A stretch of DNA of 64,000 nucleotides from Streptomyces cavernae. Its GTDB lineage: Bacteria > Actinomycetota > Actinomycetes > Streptomycetales > Streptomycetaceae. How positions within the stretch are numbered: the stretch's first letter is position 1; every line of letters starts with the position of its first letter. Made by a program: the position numbers and the translations under genes. This document shows positions 44,100 through 52,957 of this stretch, piece after piece. The notes below the pieces were generated by a model. The model was not told the origin of the DNA. It made no database searches and worked only from the letters and a program-made list of their open reading frames with translations. The stretch is taken from NCBI RefSeq assembly GCF_004023625.1, contig NZ_RPDJ01000014.1:243850-307849 (forward strand), given 5' to 3'.

Positions 44100-44628
44100 G
44101 AGTCCCCCCGAATATCCGCGTACACCCGCCGTACATCGAACTCCCGTACGGCCGGTCACAGTACGGCGGACCCGAGGAGCCGGTGGAAGGGTTGGATCGC
44201 GTGTCGCTATGACATCATTCACGCCCTCACCGATGAACCCGGGGGCCCACCGGACTGGTCTGAGCAGAGGTGAGCTGTGAGTGGCCTGGAAGCGAGCGGT
44301 CCGCTCGGGCGATGGTGACGTCGACGGGTGGCCCTGGTGGTTCGGGGAAGACCCGTGAGCCCTGCCCCCGGCATCCCCCGGCTAGGGGCAGGGCCCTGCT
44401 GCGGAGCGGTGACCGACCGGTGCCGGCCGGTCCGCACGACGACACGGGCGAAGGAGTGCCGTGCGGGCCGGTGGGCCGCCGGCCGTACCCCTTGCACGAG
44501 TTCCGAGCGGGCTCCGGGCGCCGGCCCCACCGGGCGTTGCTCACCCCCGCGTCCCATGGTGGACATCGACGGCCGAGGCGCTACGAAGTCCGGGCCGGGT
44601 GCAGCCGGGTTTCCGCCGGCGCTGCTCG
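44100..44628. other. Non-coding gap with a 15-bp palindrome
   Basis: These 529 bp between two leftward genes hold no supportable gene. CGAGCGG-T-CCGCTCG at 44293-44307 is a perfect palindrome around one base and could be an operator for the P-loop regulator gene. Confidence 0.5.
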
Positions 44629-46029
44629 TCACCTCTCCTGCGTGGGTGCCTTCTTGTTGCGGAGCAGGACGACGACGGTGCCGCCGACCACCACCAGGCC
44701 AATGGCGACTCCGGCGATCAGCGGGGTCGCGTTGGAGCTGCCCGTCTCCGCGAGATCGGTGCCGGTGATCGCGGTGCCACCCGCCGACGCCGGGCTCGGC
44801 TCACTCAGCGTCTGCGGGGAGTCGCCCGCGGTCGCGCTCTGCGTCTTGCAGTCGAGGACGCCCTTGAACCGCTTGGCCGCTCCGTTCGGGCCGGCGATCG
44901 TGAAGTCGTAGGCCTGGTCTTCCTGCAGCGGCACCGGCACCGTCGCCGTGCTGCCCGCGGCGATCGTGTGCTTCACGCCCATGAGCTCGAACGTGAACGG
45001 CTCGTCGCCCGGGTTGGCCGCCGTGATGTCCACCCGGCCCTCGGCGCAGTTCCGCTCGGCGGACAGTGCGGGTATCGCTCCCTCGGCGGCCCAGTTCGCG
45101 GTCGCCGTCGCGGTGACCGTCGACTCACTGGAGCCGGCGAGGATCTGAGTCTGGCTGCGCGTCTCCGAGGCGAAGGCCCGGCCCACCGGCACCGTGGTCG
45201 AGGCCTGCACGGTGAGCGAGGCGGCTCCGTCCGCCGCGTCCGCGGGGATGTCGAACCACAGCTGCCCGCCGTTCCCCGTCGTGGTCACCGGACGGCCGTT
45301 CCTGTCGACGATCTCCACTCCGGTCACGGCCGCGTCCGCCGGCGGTTTCACCGTCACCGTGTCCGCGTCCGTGTACACCGTGACCGGGCCGAGCCGATCC
45401 CCGGCGAGCCCCGCGACCGCTGGTGAGCCGAGCGTCAGCGAGGCACGGGGTTCCGCGACAGCCTTCGCGTTCTTCTGCAGATAGTCGGCCAGTTGTTCCG
45501 CCGCGGGGCTTACGGCCTCCACGTCCGCGCCGTCGGAGTACCGCCAGATCGCCACCTGTGTGCCGGCCGCCGCGTCCTGCTCGGTGAGGCCGCGCGCACC
45601 CGCCTTCTTGGCCAGCGCCGCCAGATCGTTGACCTGCGGATAGGAGTTCCGCAGGATCCAGTGGATCTTGCCTGCGTCCGGGTTGTCGTTCAGGGACGTG
45701 CCGCTCCACGGCGTCTCGTGGTACTTGGCGTCCTTCTGCGTCGGGCTGTGGATGTCGATGCCGTAGGCCTGCAGCATGCCCCCACCGTCCACGGACATCT
45801 CGAACAGCCCAGCGGAGAGCTGCCTGTCCACGCCGTTGTCGTGAATGACCGCGGGGCCCGCGGTGGTGAGGTTGCCGACCGTGGCGGTCGCTCCGGCCTG
45901 CTGTTGCGGGGAATCGTCGGCGACGGCCGCGCCCGCGGTGGCGAGCGCCCCCGCCACGGCCGCCCCGGACATCAGGGTGGCGGCGGCGAGACGAGCGAGC
46001 CCACGCCCGGACAACGCAGTTGACAGCAC
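44629..46029 (-). CDS. Sortase-anchored thioester-domain (TQXA) surface protein lacking the thioester cysteine
   Basis: A 466-residue cell-wall protein. GTG 46029 follows AAAGGGA and gives a signal peptide (LARLAAATLMSGAAVAGALA). Residues 60-210 match the thioester (TQXA) domain: the glutamine is in GTQVAIWRYSDG (Gln158). The expected Cys in the Y-C-I-D motif is Gly90 (AYGIDIHSPTQ, codon GGC), one base from TGC. Two beta-sandwich repeats follow, then a Ser/Pro linker and LAETG with a membrane helix and basic tail, a class E sortase signal. Intact relatives bind host or surface amines through a Cys-Gln bond; this one should not. Confidence 0.87.
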   Translation of the reverse strand: MLSTALSGRGLARLAAATLMSGAAVAGALATAGAAVADDSPQQQAGATATVGNLTTAGPAVIHDNGVDRQLSAGLFEMSVDGGGMLQAYGIDIHSPTQKDAKYHETPWSGTSLNDNPDAGKIHWILRNSYPQVNDLAALAKKAGARGLTEQDAAAGTQVAIWRYSDGADVEAVSPAAEQLADYLQKNAKAVAEPRASLTLGSPAVAGLAGDRLGPVTVYTDADTVTVKPPADAAVTGVEIVDRNGRPVTTTGNGGQLWFDIPADAADGAASLTVQASTTVPVGRAFASETRSQTQILAGSSESTVTATATANWAAEGAIPALSAERNCAEGRVDITAANPGDEPFTFELMGVKHTIAAGSTATVPVPLQEDQAYDFTIAGPNGAAKRFKGVLDCKTQSATAGDSPQTLSEPSPASAGGTAITGTDLAETGSSNATPLIAGVAIGLVVVGGTVVVLLRNKKAPTQER

Positions 46030-46242
46030 AAGAATTCCCTTTCGAGCAGGACCGGTTACGTGGGGCGGTCCCACCAGCAGCATCAGATGCCTCAAGAGCT
46101 ATGCCCGGCATCCTAAATACGAGGTGCAATTGGCTCCCCGGTCATCCCTTCAGACGACCGAACCGACTCGCAATCGTTATGGCCACCTCGGTTTCGAGTC
46201 AGACTTGTCGACAAATCGGCGTGCATTCACGCCTGTCTGACC

Positions 46243-46689
46243 TCACGTCACCAGAGCCGCTGCCGCCTCAGGTTGGGGAGCCGTCTCGAAATCCGGCTCG
46301 GGGCGGGAGTCGGCCGACTGCGCGGACTCCGCCTTGTTCGCGCGCCGGAACGCCGAGGTACCGCGCGCCAGGTCATGCCCGATCGTCACCGCCTCGATGT
46401 CCGCAGAGAGCCAGTTCTGCTCCCCGCGCTGCTCGTTCCGTACCTTCAGCCGCCCCTGGATGACGACCGGGTCACCCACCGTCAGGGACGCGGCGGCGTT
46501 CGTCGCCAGCTGCCGCCAGGACCACACCGTGAAGAAGTTGGTGTGCCCGTCCACCCATTGGTTCTTCTCCCGGCTCCAGTGCCGGGCACGCGCCGCGACA
46601 CGGAACCTCGTGGACGCTCCCGATGCGAACTCCTGGAACACCGGCGGTGTGGCGACATTGCCCACCACGGTCACCATCGTCTCGTTCAT
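46243..46689 (-). CDS. ssbB: Single-stranded DNA-binding protein, SsbB type
   Basis: A 148-residue OB-fold protein. The core is MVTVVGNVATPPVFQEFASG, WVDGHTNFFTVWSWRQLATN and SLTVGDPVVIQGRLKVRNEQ. The C-terminus ends AAALVT without the acidic DDxPF tip of the main SSB, which marks the SsbB paralogue that works in chromosome segregation during sporulation in S. coelicolor. ATG 46689 follows GGGAGGGG; upstream open sequence is non-coding. Confidence 0.9.
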   Translation of the reverse strand: MNETMVTVVGNVATPPVFQEFASGASTRFRVAARARHWSREKNQWVDGHTNFFTVWSWRQLATNAAASLTVGDPVVIQGRLKVRNEQRGEQNWLSADIEAVTIGHDLARGTSAFRRANKAESAQSADSRPEPDFETAPQPEAAAALVT

Positions 46690-47215
46690 AAGAACCCCTC
46701 CCTGACCCATCGCGGGCGGATACGTCTGTGCGATCTCAGTGATCTTTGTGACCTGTTCGGTCCGTGCGGTCTGTCGCGGCGAGCGGTGCGTTCGCCGCGC
46801 TCGCCGTGACCCCAGACTGCCTCCGCCGCGGCGAACCCGCTGAGCGCTGTGCATGACCGGCCGGTTGGGGAAAACTCCGCCACCCGGAGGAGGGAAATGG
46901 ATGCCGGGACATGAGCTGCGAGGCAGAGCCCCGCGAGGATGTGCTTGGGGCTGAGCCCTGCGAGATGTGCTTGGGGCCTGAGCCCTGCGAGATGTGCTTT
47001 GGGGCCTGAGCGAGCGTGCCGTGGCGCGGCAGGCCGAAGATGCGCGGAGGGATCCACGTCCGCCACTGCACCTTGTGGTCCTCGCCCTGCGCGGGGAGCC
47101 TTGTGGCCTGGCCCCCGTGAAATGAGCTTTGCCCCGCGAAATGAGCTTTGAGGCGAGCCCCGCGAAATGAGCTTTGTGGCACGAGGCCCCGCGACACGAA
47201 GTCCACGGGGCCTCC
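46690..47215. repeat. Intergenic repeat region between ssbB and the dynamin-like genes
   Basis: Two related short repeats lie here and no gene. Three copies of GAGCCCTGCGAGATGTGCTT(G)GGGC occupy about 46927-47010. Three copies of CCCCGCGAAATGAGCTTTG, with a fourth decayed one, occupy about 47112-47200. The units share a CCCYGCGARATGWGCTT core at uneven spacing, 19-27 bp. Similar core, scattered copies and no coding content suggest a small mobile or structured repeat. Confidence 0.75.
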
Positions 47216-49276
47216 TCACCCCACCGGGCCCGCCGCCCCCGTCAGCCGGACGTACTGCTCGCGGACCTCGCCGTACCGCAGCAGCTCGGCCGCCACCGGA
47301 TCCAGCACCCGGGCCCGCCCGCACGAGGCCGCCGCCTCCCGCAGCCGCCGCTCGGCCTCGAGCCCGTACCGCCGCGCCGGCCCGCGCACCGCCATCCTGC
47401 TGGCCCACTCCACGGCCGGCCCACCGACGATCCCCGCCGCCATCAACAGCGCGGGCACGCCGAGGTTGGGCGCCAGCACCCCGACGACCTGCCCGAGCAG
47501 CCAGAGCCCGCCGACGATCTGCAGAAGCGTCATGCAGCCCTGTGCCAGCACCGCGACCGGCCACCAGCCCGGCCGTGGCGGGCGCCCCGGGGGAACCGCG
47601 GCCCGCGCGGCCAGTTCGTCCAGCGCCTCGGGCAGCCCCTGCGCCCCGCGTACCGCCGCCTCGCGCACCGCCTGTGCCCACGGCGTCGGCAGCCCCGCCG
47701 CCGCCCGGTCGGCCACCGTGCGCACCGCCTGTTCGACGCGCTGACGCGCCGTGGGCTCCTCGTCCGCGGGCACCCGGGTGAGCAGCCGCCCGGTGGACGG
47801 CTCACGCCGCTCTTCGAGCCAGTGCCACAGCCGCAGCCAGGGCGAGCCGCACGCACGGTTGGCGTTGCGCCGCCATGCCCGCTCGGCGGCCTCGCCCGCC
47901 GCCGAGGCGCCCACGGCGTCCGCGAGCCGGTCGGTGAACTCGGTGCGCGCCTCCTCGCTGAGTCCTTCCTGCCGCCCGGTGGCATAGAGATGGCGCAGCC
48001 CTGCGGCGGCCGCGTCCAGGTCGGCGGAGATGCGCCGCGCCGCGGCTCCCCGCTCACCCACGAACTGACCCAGCAGCTCCCGCAGTTCGGCAACCCCTTC
48101 GCCGGTGAGCGCGGACAGCGCGAGTACCGTGGCGCCCGGCTCGCCGTACTCGCCCAGTGCCATGCCGTCCTCGTCGAGCAGCCGCCGCAGGTCGTCGAGG
48201 ACCTGCTCGACGGCCTCCTCGGGAAGCCGGTCCACCTGGTTGAGCACGACGAAGGTGACCTCCGCGTGTCCCGCCAAAGGCCGCAGATAGCGCTCGTGCA
48301 GCACGGCGTCCGCGTACTTCTCCGGGTCGACGACCCAGATCACCGCGTCGACGAGGGCCAGAATGCGGTCCACCTGTTCCCGGTGCTGGGATGCGGCGGA
48401 GTCGTGGTCGGGCAGGTCGACCAGGACGAGTCCGCGCAGTTGCGACTCCGCCTCCGCGCTCTGCAGCGGGCGGCGGCGCAGCCGTCCGGGAATGCCGAGC
48501 CGGTCGATGAGGCTCCCGGCCCCGTCGCTCCAACTGCACGCGATGGGAGCCGCGGTGGTCGGCCGCCGTACCCCGGCCTCCGAGATGGCCACCCCGGCGA
48601 GCGCGTTGAAGAGCGTCGACTTGCCGCTCCCGGTGGCGCCCGCGATGGCGACGACGGTGTGCTGCCCGGACAGCCGGCGCCGCGCCGCCGCCTCGTCCAG
48701 GACCCGGCCCGCCTCGGCGAGCGTCTTGCTGTCCAGCCGGGTACGGGAAAGGCCCACCAGTTCGCGCAGGGCGTCGAGCCGGGAGCGCAGCGGCCCGTCG
48801 TAGGCGAGGTTGGCCGGTGGCTCCGGGAACGGGCGGAGCGGCGGGGCGACCGTCTCGGTCGGCTCGGTGACCCGGCGGGCGATCAGCCCGTCGTCCCAGA
48901 CGCCCTCGGACTCCGGGCCGAGGACGCTGTCCGTGCCCTTGCCGGCGCCGCTGTCGTCGGTGCCGTCGGCGTCCTTCTCGAGGTGCGTGGCCGCGGGACC
49001 TGAACCGGAGCCGGAGGAGCCGGAGTCAGAGCCGGAGCCGGAGCGGGAGTCGTCGGCGAGTTTTGAGCCGTCCCCGCCAAGCGGGCGGTTCTGGAGGGGG
49101 CGCTCTTCTTCCGGCAGGGAGGGGGCGGTCCGGGAATCGTCGTCCACGCGCGCGTGCCCCTCGGCACGGGCGTGTCCGTCGGTCCGCGCGTGCCCGTCGC
49201 CCTCGTTCCCCCCGCCGTTTCCCTCCCCGTCCCCGGTGTGATCGGTGTGATCCGTGTGGTCAGTGACGGCGGTCAC
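47216..49276 (-). CDS. dynB: Dynamin-like GTPase, membrane-anchored (DynB-like)
   Basis: A 686-residue GTPase. About 100 N-terminal residues are low-complexity (TDHTDHTDHTGDGEG and Ser/Gly runs). The G domain has G1 GATGSGKSTLFNALAG, G3 DLPDHDS and G4 NQVD. Near the C-terminus two adjacent membrane helices are seen (WWPVAVLAQGCMTLLQIVGG and GVLAPNLGVPALLMAAGIVG), followed by a basic helix. Together with the next GTPase this matches the DynB-DynA pair that stabilises FtsZ rings in sporulation septa. GTG 49276 lies 3 bp after the upstream gene stop, behind AAGGAG. Confidence 0.78.
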   Translation of the reverse strand: MTAVTDHTDHTDHTGDGEGNGGGNEGDGHARTDGHARAEGHARVDDDSRTAPSLPEEERPLQNRPLGGDGSKLADDSRSGSGSDSGSSGSGSGPAATHLEKDADGTDDSGAGKGTDSVLGPESEGVWDDGLIARRVTEPTETVAPPLRPFPEPPANLAYDGPLRSRLDALRELVGLSRTRLDSKTLAEAGRVLDEAAARRRLSGQHTVVAIAGATGSGKSTLFNALAGVAISEAGVRRPTTAAPIACSWSDGAGSLIDRLGIPGRLRRRPLQSAEAESQLRGLVLVDLPDHDSAASQHREQVDRILALVDAVIWVVDPEKYADAVLHERYLRPLAGHAEVTFVVLNQVDRLPEEAVEQVLDDLRRLLDEDGMALGEYGEPGATVLALSALTGEGVAELRELLGQFVGERGAAARRISADLDAAAAGLRHLYATGRQEGLSEEARTEFTDRLADAVGASAAGEAAERAWRRNANRACGSPWLRLWHWLEERREPSTGRLLTRVPADEEPTARQRVEQAVRTVADRAAAGLPTPWAQAVREAAVRGAQGLPEALDELAARAAVPPGRPPRPGWWPVAVLAQGCMTLLQIVGGLWLLGQVVGVLAPNLGVPALLMAAGIVGGPAVEWASRMAVRGPARRYGLEAERRLREAAASCGRARVLDPVAAELLRYGEVREQYVRLTGAAGPVG

Positions 49277-49279
49277 CGG

Positions 49280-50926
49280 TCACCTCTCCTTCTGCAGTAC
49301 GGACATCGCGGCGATGAGTTCGGCCTGGGGCTCCGGGTGCACGTCGAGGGCGTCCAGCGGGGCCAGTCGGCGCTCGCGCTCCGTGCGCAGCACCTTGTCG
49401 ACGTACTCCGTGAGCAGCTTTCCGCCGCGGTCGCGCAGGCGGAGGGCGGAGTGGGCGCCGATACGCTCGGCGAGGATCTCACCGGCGGCGCGCGCCCGCC
49501 GGCCGCCCAGCAGCGCGGTGGCGAGGAGCGCGGCGACGACCTCGGGGTCCGGTACGACGCTCCTGCCGAGCCGGTCGGCCTCGTCCTCGGCGTACTCCTC
49601 GAGCACTCGTCGCCAGCGTCGTACGGCCATCCCGATCCGGTGTTCGGCGGTCTCCGGTCCGGGGGTGCGGTTCAGCAGGCCCGGCGCTGCCGCGGCCGGT
49701 TCCCGGCGCCAGGACTCGTCCACGCGCGCGTCGGCGGCGCTCACGGCACACAGCAGCATCTCACCGAGGCTCTCGACGAGGGCGTCCAGGAGTTCACCCG
49801 CTGTGCAGTCCAGCGGGAAGCTGTGCCACCTCTTGAGGGCGTCTCCGGCGAGCACCGCCCCGGCCTGCAGCCGGGCCCGTACGCGCGTGTGCTCGCTGTC
49901 GTACGCCGCGTCGGCCGCCGAGGTGAGCCGCAGCGCCGCGGCGTACTGCGCGGCCGCGGCACCGGCCAGCTCGGGCATCCGGGACCGCAGCGAGTCCAGC
50001 ACGCCGCGTGCCGTACGGGCCAGCGCCTCGCGGCGTGCTCCGGGGTCCTGTGCGGCGTGCACGAGCCAGGTGCGCAGCGGGGCGACCGCGGAGGATGGCA
50101 GCAGACCGCCGCCCCACGCCGACTCGGGCAGTTCGGGAACGGTGAAGCGCGGTACGTCGCCGAGGCCCGCCTTGGCGAGCAGCGCGCCGTACTGCCGCGA
50201 CACCTCGGCCACGACCTGGTGCGGCACCCGGTCCAGGACGGTGACGAGCGTGGCGTCGAGTTCCTTGGCGGTACGCAGCAGGTGCCAGGGGACGGCGTCG
50301 GCGTACCGGGCGGCGGTGGTCACCATCACCCAGATGTCGGCGGCGCAGATCAGCTCCGCGGCGAGGATCCGGTTCTCGGCGACGAGCGAGTCGATGTCGG
50401 GGGCGTCGAGGAGCACCAGGCCCGGTGGCAGGGTGTCGGCGGTCTCGATGCGCATCACCCTCTCGCCCGCCTTCTCACCCGCCCGGCCGGGCACGTTCCC
50501 GCCCGCCCGGCCGGGCGGGCGCGCGTGGTCGTCGCCCTTCGGGTCCTGCTGGGGCGTCCAGACGCGGGTGAGGTCGGGCAGGACGCGCATGCCGCTGAAC
50601 CAGTGCTGGTCCTCCGGATGGCACACCAGCACGGGCGTACGGGTGGTCGGCCGCAGGACACCTGCCTCGCTGACCCGTCGTCCCACGATCGAGTTGACGA
50701 GTGTGGACTTGCCGGAGCCGGTGGAACCGCCGATCACGGCCAGGAGGGGTGCTTCGGGGGCGCGCAAGCGGGGCACCAGATAGTCGTCGAGCTGTGCCAG
50801 AAGTTCATCGCGGTTGGCACGCGCGCGTGGGGCCCCCGCCAGGGGCAGCGGGAAGCGTGCGGCAGCGACACGGTCGCGCAGCGCGGAAAGTGCGTCGAGC
50901 AGCTGAGGCCGTACGTCCAAGGTCAC
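49280..50926 (-). CDS. dynA: Dynamin-like GTPase, soluble partner (DynA-like)
   Basis: A 548-residue GTPase. G1 is GGSTGSGKSTLVNSIVG, with PTTRTPVLV as the switch I region, LLDAPDIDS as G3 and VLDRVPHQ in the G4 position, a diverged form of NKxD. No membrane helix is seen. The first residues are VTLDVRPQLLDALSALRDRV; two adjacent GTGs (50929, 50926) are possible starts and neither has a clear ribosome binding site. A 30-residue Gly/Arg-rich insertion (RPPGRAGGNVPGRAGEKAG) sits inside the G domain. First gene of the pair. Confidence 0.78.
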   Translation of the reverse strand: MTLDVRPQLLDALSALRDRVAAARFPLPLAGAPRARANRDELLAQLDDYLVPRLRAPEAPLLAVIGGSTGSGKSTLVNSIVGRRVSEAGVLRPTTRTPVLVCHPEDQHWFSGMRVLPDLTRVWTPQQDPKGDDHARPPGRAGGNVPGRAGEKAGERVMRIETADTLPPGLVLLDAPDIDSLVAENRILAAELICAADIWVMVTTAARYADAVPWHLLRTAKELDATLVTVLDRVPHQVVAEVSRQYGALLAKAGLGDVPRFTVPELPESAWGGGLLPSSAVAPLRTWLVHAAQDPGARREALARTARGVLDSLRSRMPELAGAAAAQYAAALRLTSAADAAYDSEHTRVRARLQAGAVLAGDALKRWHSFPLDCTAGELLDALVESLGEMLLCAVSAADARVDESWRREPAAAAPGLLNRTPGPETAEHRIGMAVRRWRRVLEEYAEDEADRLGRSVVPDPEVVAALLATALLGGRRARAAGEILAERIGAHSALRLRDRGGKLLTEYVDKVLRTERERRLAPLDALDVHPEPQAELIAAMSVLQKER

Positions 50927-51232
50927 CACATGCGAAGAATGCCCAATTTTGGAGGATTTTTGAAGCGTATGGCTATCTCTGCGCGCCGATAGGACACACG
51001 GGATGGAAGGGGCGACTGGGGCGCAGGCATAACGAGTGCACAACACCCGAGGGGCGAGGCGCCAAAAGCGATGCAGGATTCGTACCTGCCTGCGATTATC
51101 AGGACCGCTTCACCGAACCTCCACATCACGCTGCGGAGGCGAAGCATCAGGGGCAAGGACCCGGGAGCCCTATCCTTGTCCCCGGCAAGGTCACGGATCG
51201 GCCCACCCGGGCACCAGACCTACGGCCACCCG
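50927..51232. other. Gap between dynA and tRNA-Arg
   Basis: About 305 bp with no gene seen. The half next to dynA must hold its promoter; a short AT-rich stretch (TTTTGGAGGATTTTTGAAG) is at about 50947-50965. Confidence 0.5.
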
Positions 51233-51305
51233 GCCCCCGTAGCTCAGTGGATAGAGCAGGCGCCTTCTAAGCGCTTGGCCGCAGGTTCGAGTCCTGCCGG
51301 GGGCG
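51233..51305 (+). tRNA. tRNA-Arg (anticodon TCT)
   Basis: A 73-base cloverleaf: acceptor GCCCCCG/CGGGGGC, D arm AGCTCAGTGGATAGAGC, anticodon stem GGCGC/GCGCT with loop CTTCTAA (anticodon TCT, reading AGA), and T arm GCAGG-TTCGAGT-CCTGC. CCA is not encoded. It reads the rare AGA codon in a high-GC genome. The neighbouring integrase remnant suggests it served as an integration site. Confidence 0.95.
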
Positions 51306-51314
51306 CCCAACCTC

Positions 51315-51339
51315 CGCCCTCCTTCGGGAGGGCGTTTTT
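51315..51339 (+). terminator. Rho-independent terminator of tRNA-Arg
   Basis: CGCCCTCC-TTCG-GGAGGGCG is followed by five T; 10 bp after the tRNA. Confidence 0.93.
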
Positions 51340-51372
51340 GCTGCTCAGAGCAGGTGCCGCCGGGCACGACGA

Positions 51373-51416
51373 AGCCCCGGCCCCTCCCTTGACGATCAAG
51401 GCAGGACTCCGGGGCT
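51373..51416. terminator. Branched hairpin after the integrase remnant
   Basis: AGCCCCGG and CCGGGGCT form the outer stem and CTTGA-CGA-TCAAG an inner one. It lies between the tRNA and the leftward integrase fragment and may end transcription of the latter. Confidence 0.55.
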
Positions 51417-51507
51417 GTCCGGCTGTCACCGGGTTTCTGCGGGTCGCTGTGTCGAATACATGTCGAAGTTCTCGGCGTCAGTCGGTGCCGGAGCAGTCGG
51501 TGCCGGA

Positions 51508-51930
51508 TCAGTCGGCGTCGGAGAGGTCGGGGAGATCCCCGGCAGCTTCGAGCCGCTTCTTCAGGTCCGGCAGCTGACCGTCGACACACCGGGCGTAGGT
51601 GGCGAGCAATACAGGCACGCTGTTCCCCGCCCACTCGGCCACCCGAGCGGGCGGGATCCCGTCGTTGAGCCACTTGGTCAGACGGGTGTGCCGGTTGTCG
51701 TACACCCGCTTCCCGGTCGGTGAATCGAAGACGTGCGGAGCCAGGACCGCGCAGCGAGCGCCCCGCCAGGCTCGGCGGATGACGGAGCCCGCGAGGATGC
51801 CGCCGTTCTCGCCCTGGAACAAAAAATCACCCGACTTGAGCTCTTCGTCTTCGATGTGCTGCCGCAGGATGCGAGGTGTCGGTCCACTGCTTGCCGACTT
51901 CCGGATGGCACATCTGTGAGATTGCCCGTC
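51508..51930 (-). pseudogene. Tyrosine recombinase/integrase, C-terminal remnant
   Basis: The open region has no convincing start and keeps only the C-terminal catalytic half of a phage- or plasmid-type integrase: ILRQHIEDEELKSGDFLFQG, then RHTRLTKWLNDGIPPARVAE, then WAGNSVPVLLATYARCVDGQ. RHTR holds an H-x-x-R-like box, the second catalytic histidine of the usual WAGHS is Asn (WAGNS), and the tyrosine is in TYARC. The N-terminal binding domain and first Arg box are missing. With the tRNA gene 200 bp away this is the scar of an integrative element. Confidence 0.85.
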
Positions 51931-52008
51931 TCAGACAGCTCGCTGACTAGGCGTGGGTGACCATCCGCCGGCTGCGACGCTGCGGTCCGGCTCGCCACAT
52001 CGGTCTAA

Positions 52009-52957
52009 GAGGGCATCTGATCTGGATAGTTGGTGTTCTGGGATGTTTTTGTGACTGGCGGTGTTGGTGGTCGTTGCATGAGGTGTGAGTGTTCGTCGTC
52101 CGTACCGCAGTGACGTGTCCGACGCCCGCTGGGCCTTGCTCGAACCGGTCTTCACCGCCTGGCGAGCGAGACGGACCGGGCCCGGCACGGCGGCGCGCGT
52201 GCACGACTTGCGAGAGATCGTCAATGCGACCTCTACGTCAACCGCACCGGCATCCCGTGGGAGTACCTGCCGCACGACTTCCCGCCGTACAAGACCGTCT
52301 ACGACTACTACGCGAAGTGGGAAGCCGACGGAACCACCCAGCAGGTCCACGACCTGCTACGCGACAAGACCCGCCGATCCCACGGCCGCAACACGCAACC
52401 CACTGCGGCCGTGGTGGACGCGCAGAGCGTGAAGACCTCGGCAAACGTCGCCGAGACCAGCCAGGGCATCGACGCCGGCAAGAAGATCAAAGGGCGCAAG
52501 CGGCACCTACACCCTCGGTCTGGTGTTGGCCGTCCTCGTCACCGCCGCGAACGTGCCCGACACCGCCGGCGGAAAGCTCCTGCTCGACGACCTGGCCGCG
52601 GCACACCCCAGCGTGACCAAGGTCTGGGCCGACGGCGGTTACCAGAACAGCATCTTCAATCACGCTGCCCGGCTGTGCATCGACGTCGAGGTGGTGCAGC
52701 GGCCACGGGCGAGAGGGTTCGAGCCTCTGCCGAAACGGTCGGTGATCGAGCGGACCTTCGGCTGGCTGATGCAGCACCGCCGCCTGGCGCGGGACTACGA
52801 AGCCCTCCCGCAGAGATCCCGGACGATGATCCACTGGGCGATGGCCGGCGGGCGCGTAACAAAATGTCCCGCGAACTGACCGGAGAATCCGCACCAACCT
52901 GGCGAATTGAAACGGACATCTCACTCACAACGGCGTGAACATTGATCAGATGCTCTC
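52009..52957 (+). mobile_element. IS5-family insertion sequence, degenerate
   Basis: The element is 949 bp. Terminal inverted repeats are GAGGGCATCTGATC at the left (52009-52022) and its near-complement at the right (52944-52957, GAGAGCATCTGATC when reversed; 13 of 14 match). TAA flanks both ends (52006-52008 and 52958-52960), a target duplication typical of the family. The transposase inside is broken by two frameshifts. Confidence 0.88.
52085..52879 (+). pseudogene. IS5-family transposase with two frameshifts
   Basis: Frame 1 from GTG 52085 encodes SVRRPYRSDVSDARWALLEP through LREIVNA. A single base missing at about 52234 moves the reading to LYVNRTGIPWEYLPHDFPPY, then VDAQSVKTSANVAETSQGI and KKIKGRKRH, which hold the first catalytic Asp. 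A few bases missing at about 52500 move it again to TYTLGLVLAVLVTAANVPD, then VWADGGYQN (second Asp) and RSVIERTFGWLMQHRRL (catalytic Glu). All three parts of the DDE enzyme are recognisable, but it cannot be made as one protein unless by slippage. Confidence 0.9.

Noticed and set aside
44270..44911. Frame with a P-loop-like GGPGGSGKT in the gap after the thioester gene
   Set aside because: The rest is low-complexity Arg/Pro/Gly sequence, no other ATPase motif follows and it runs antisense into a well-supported gene.
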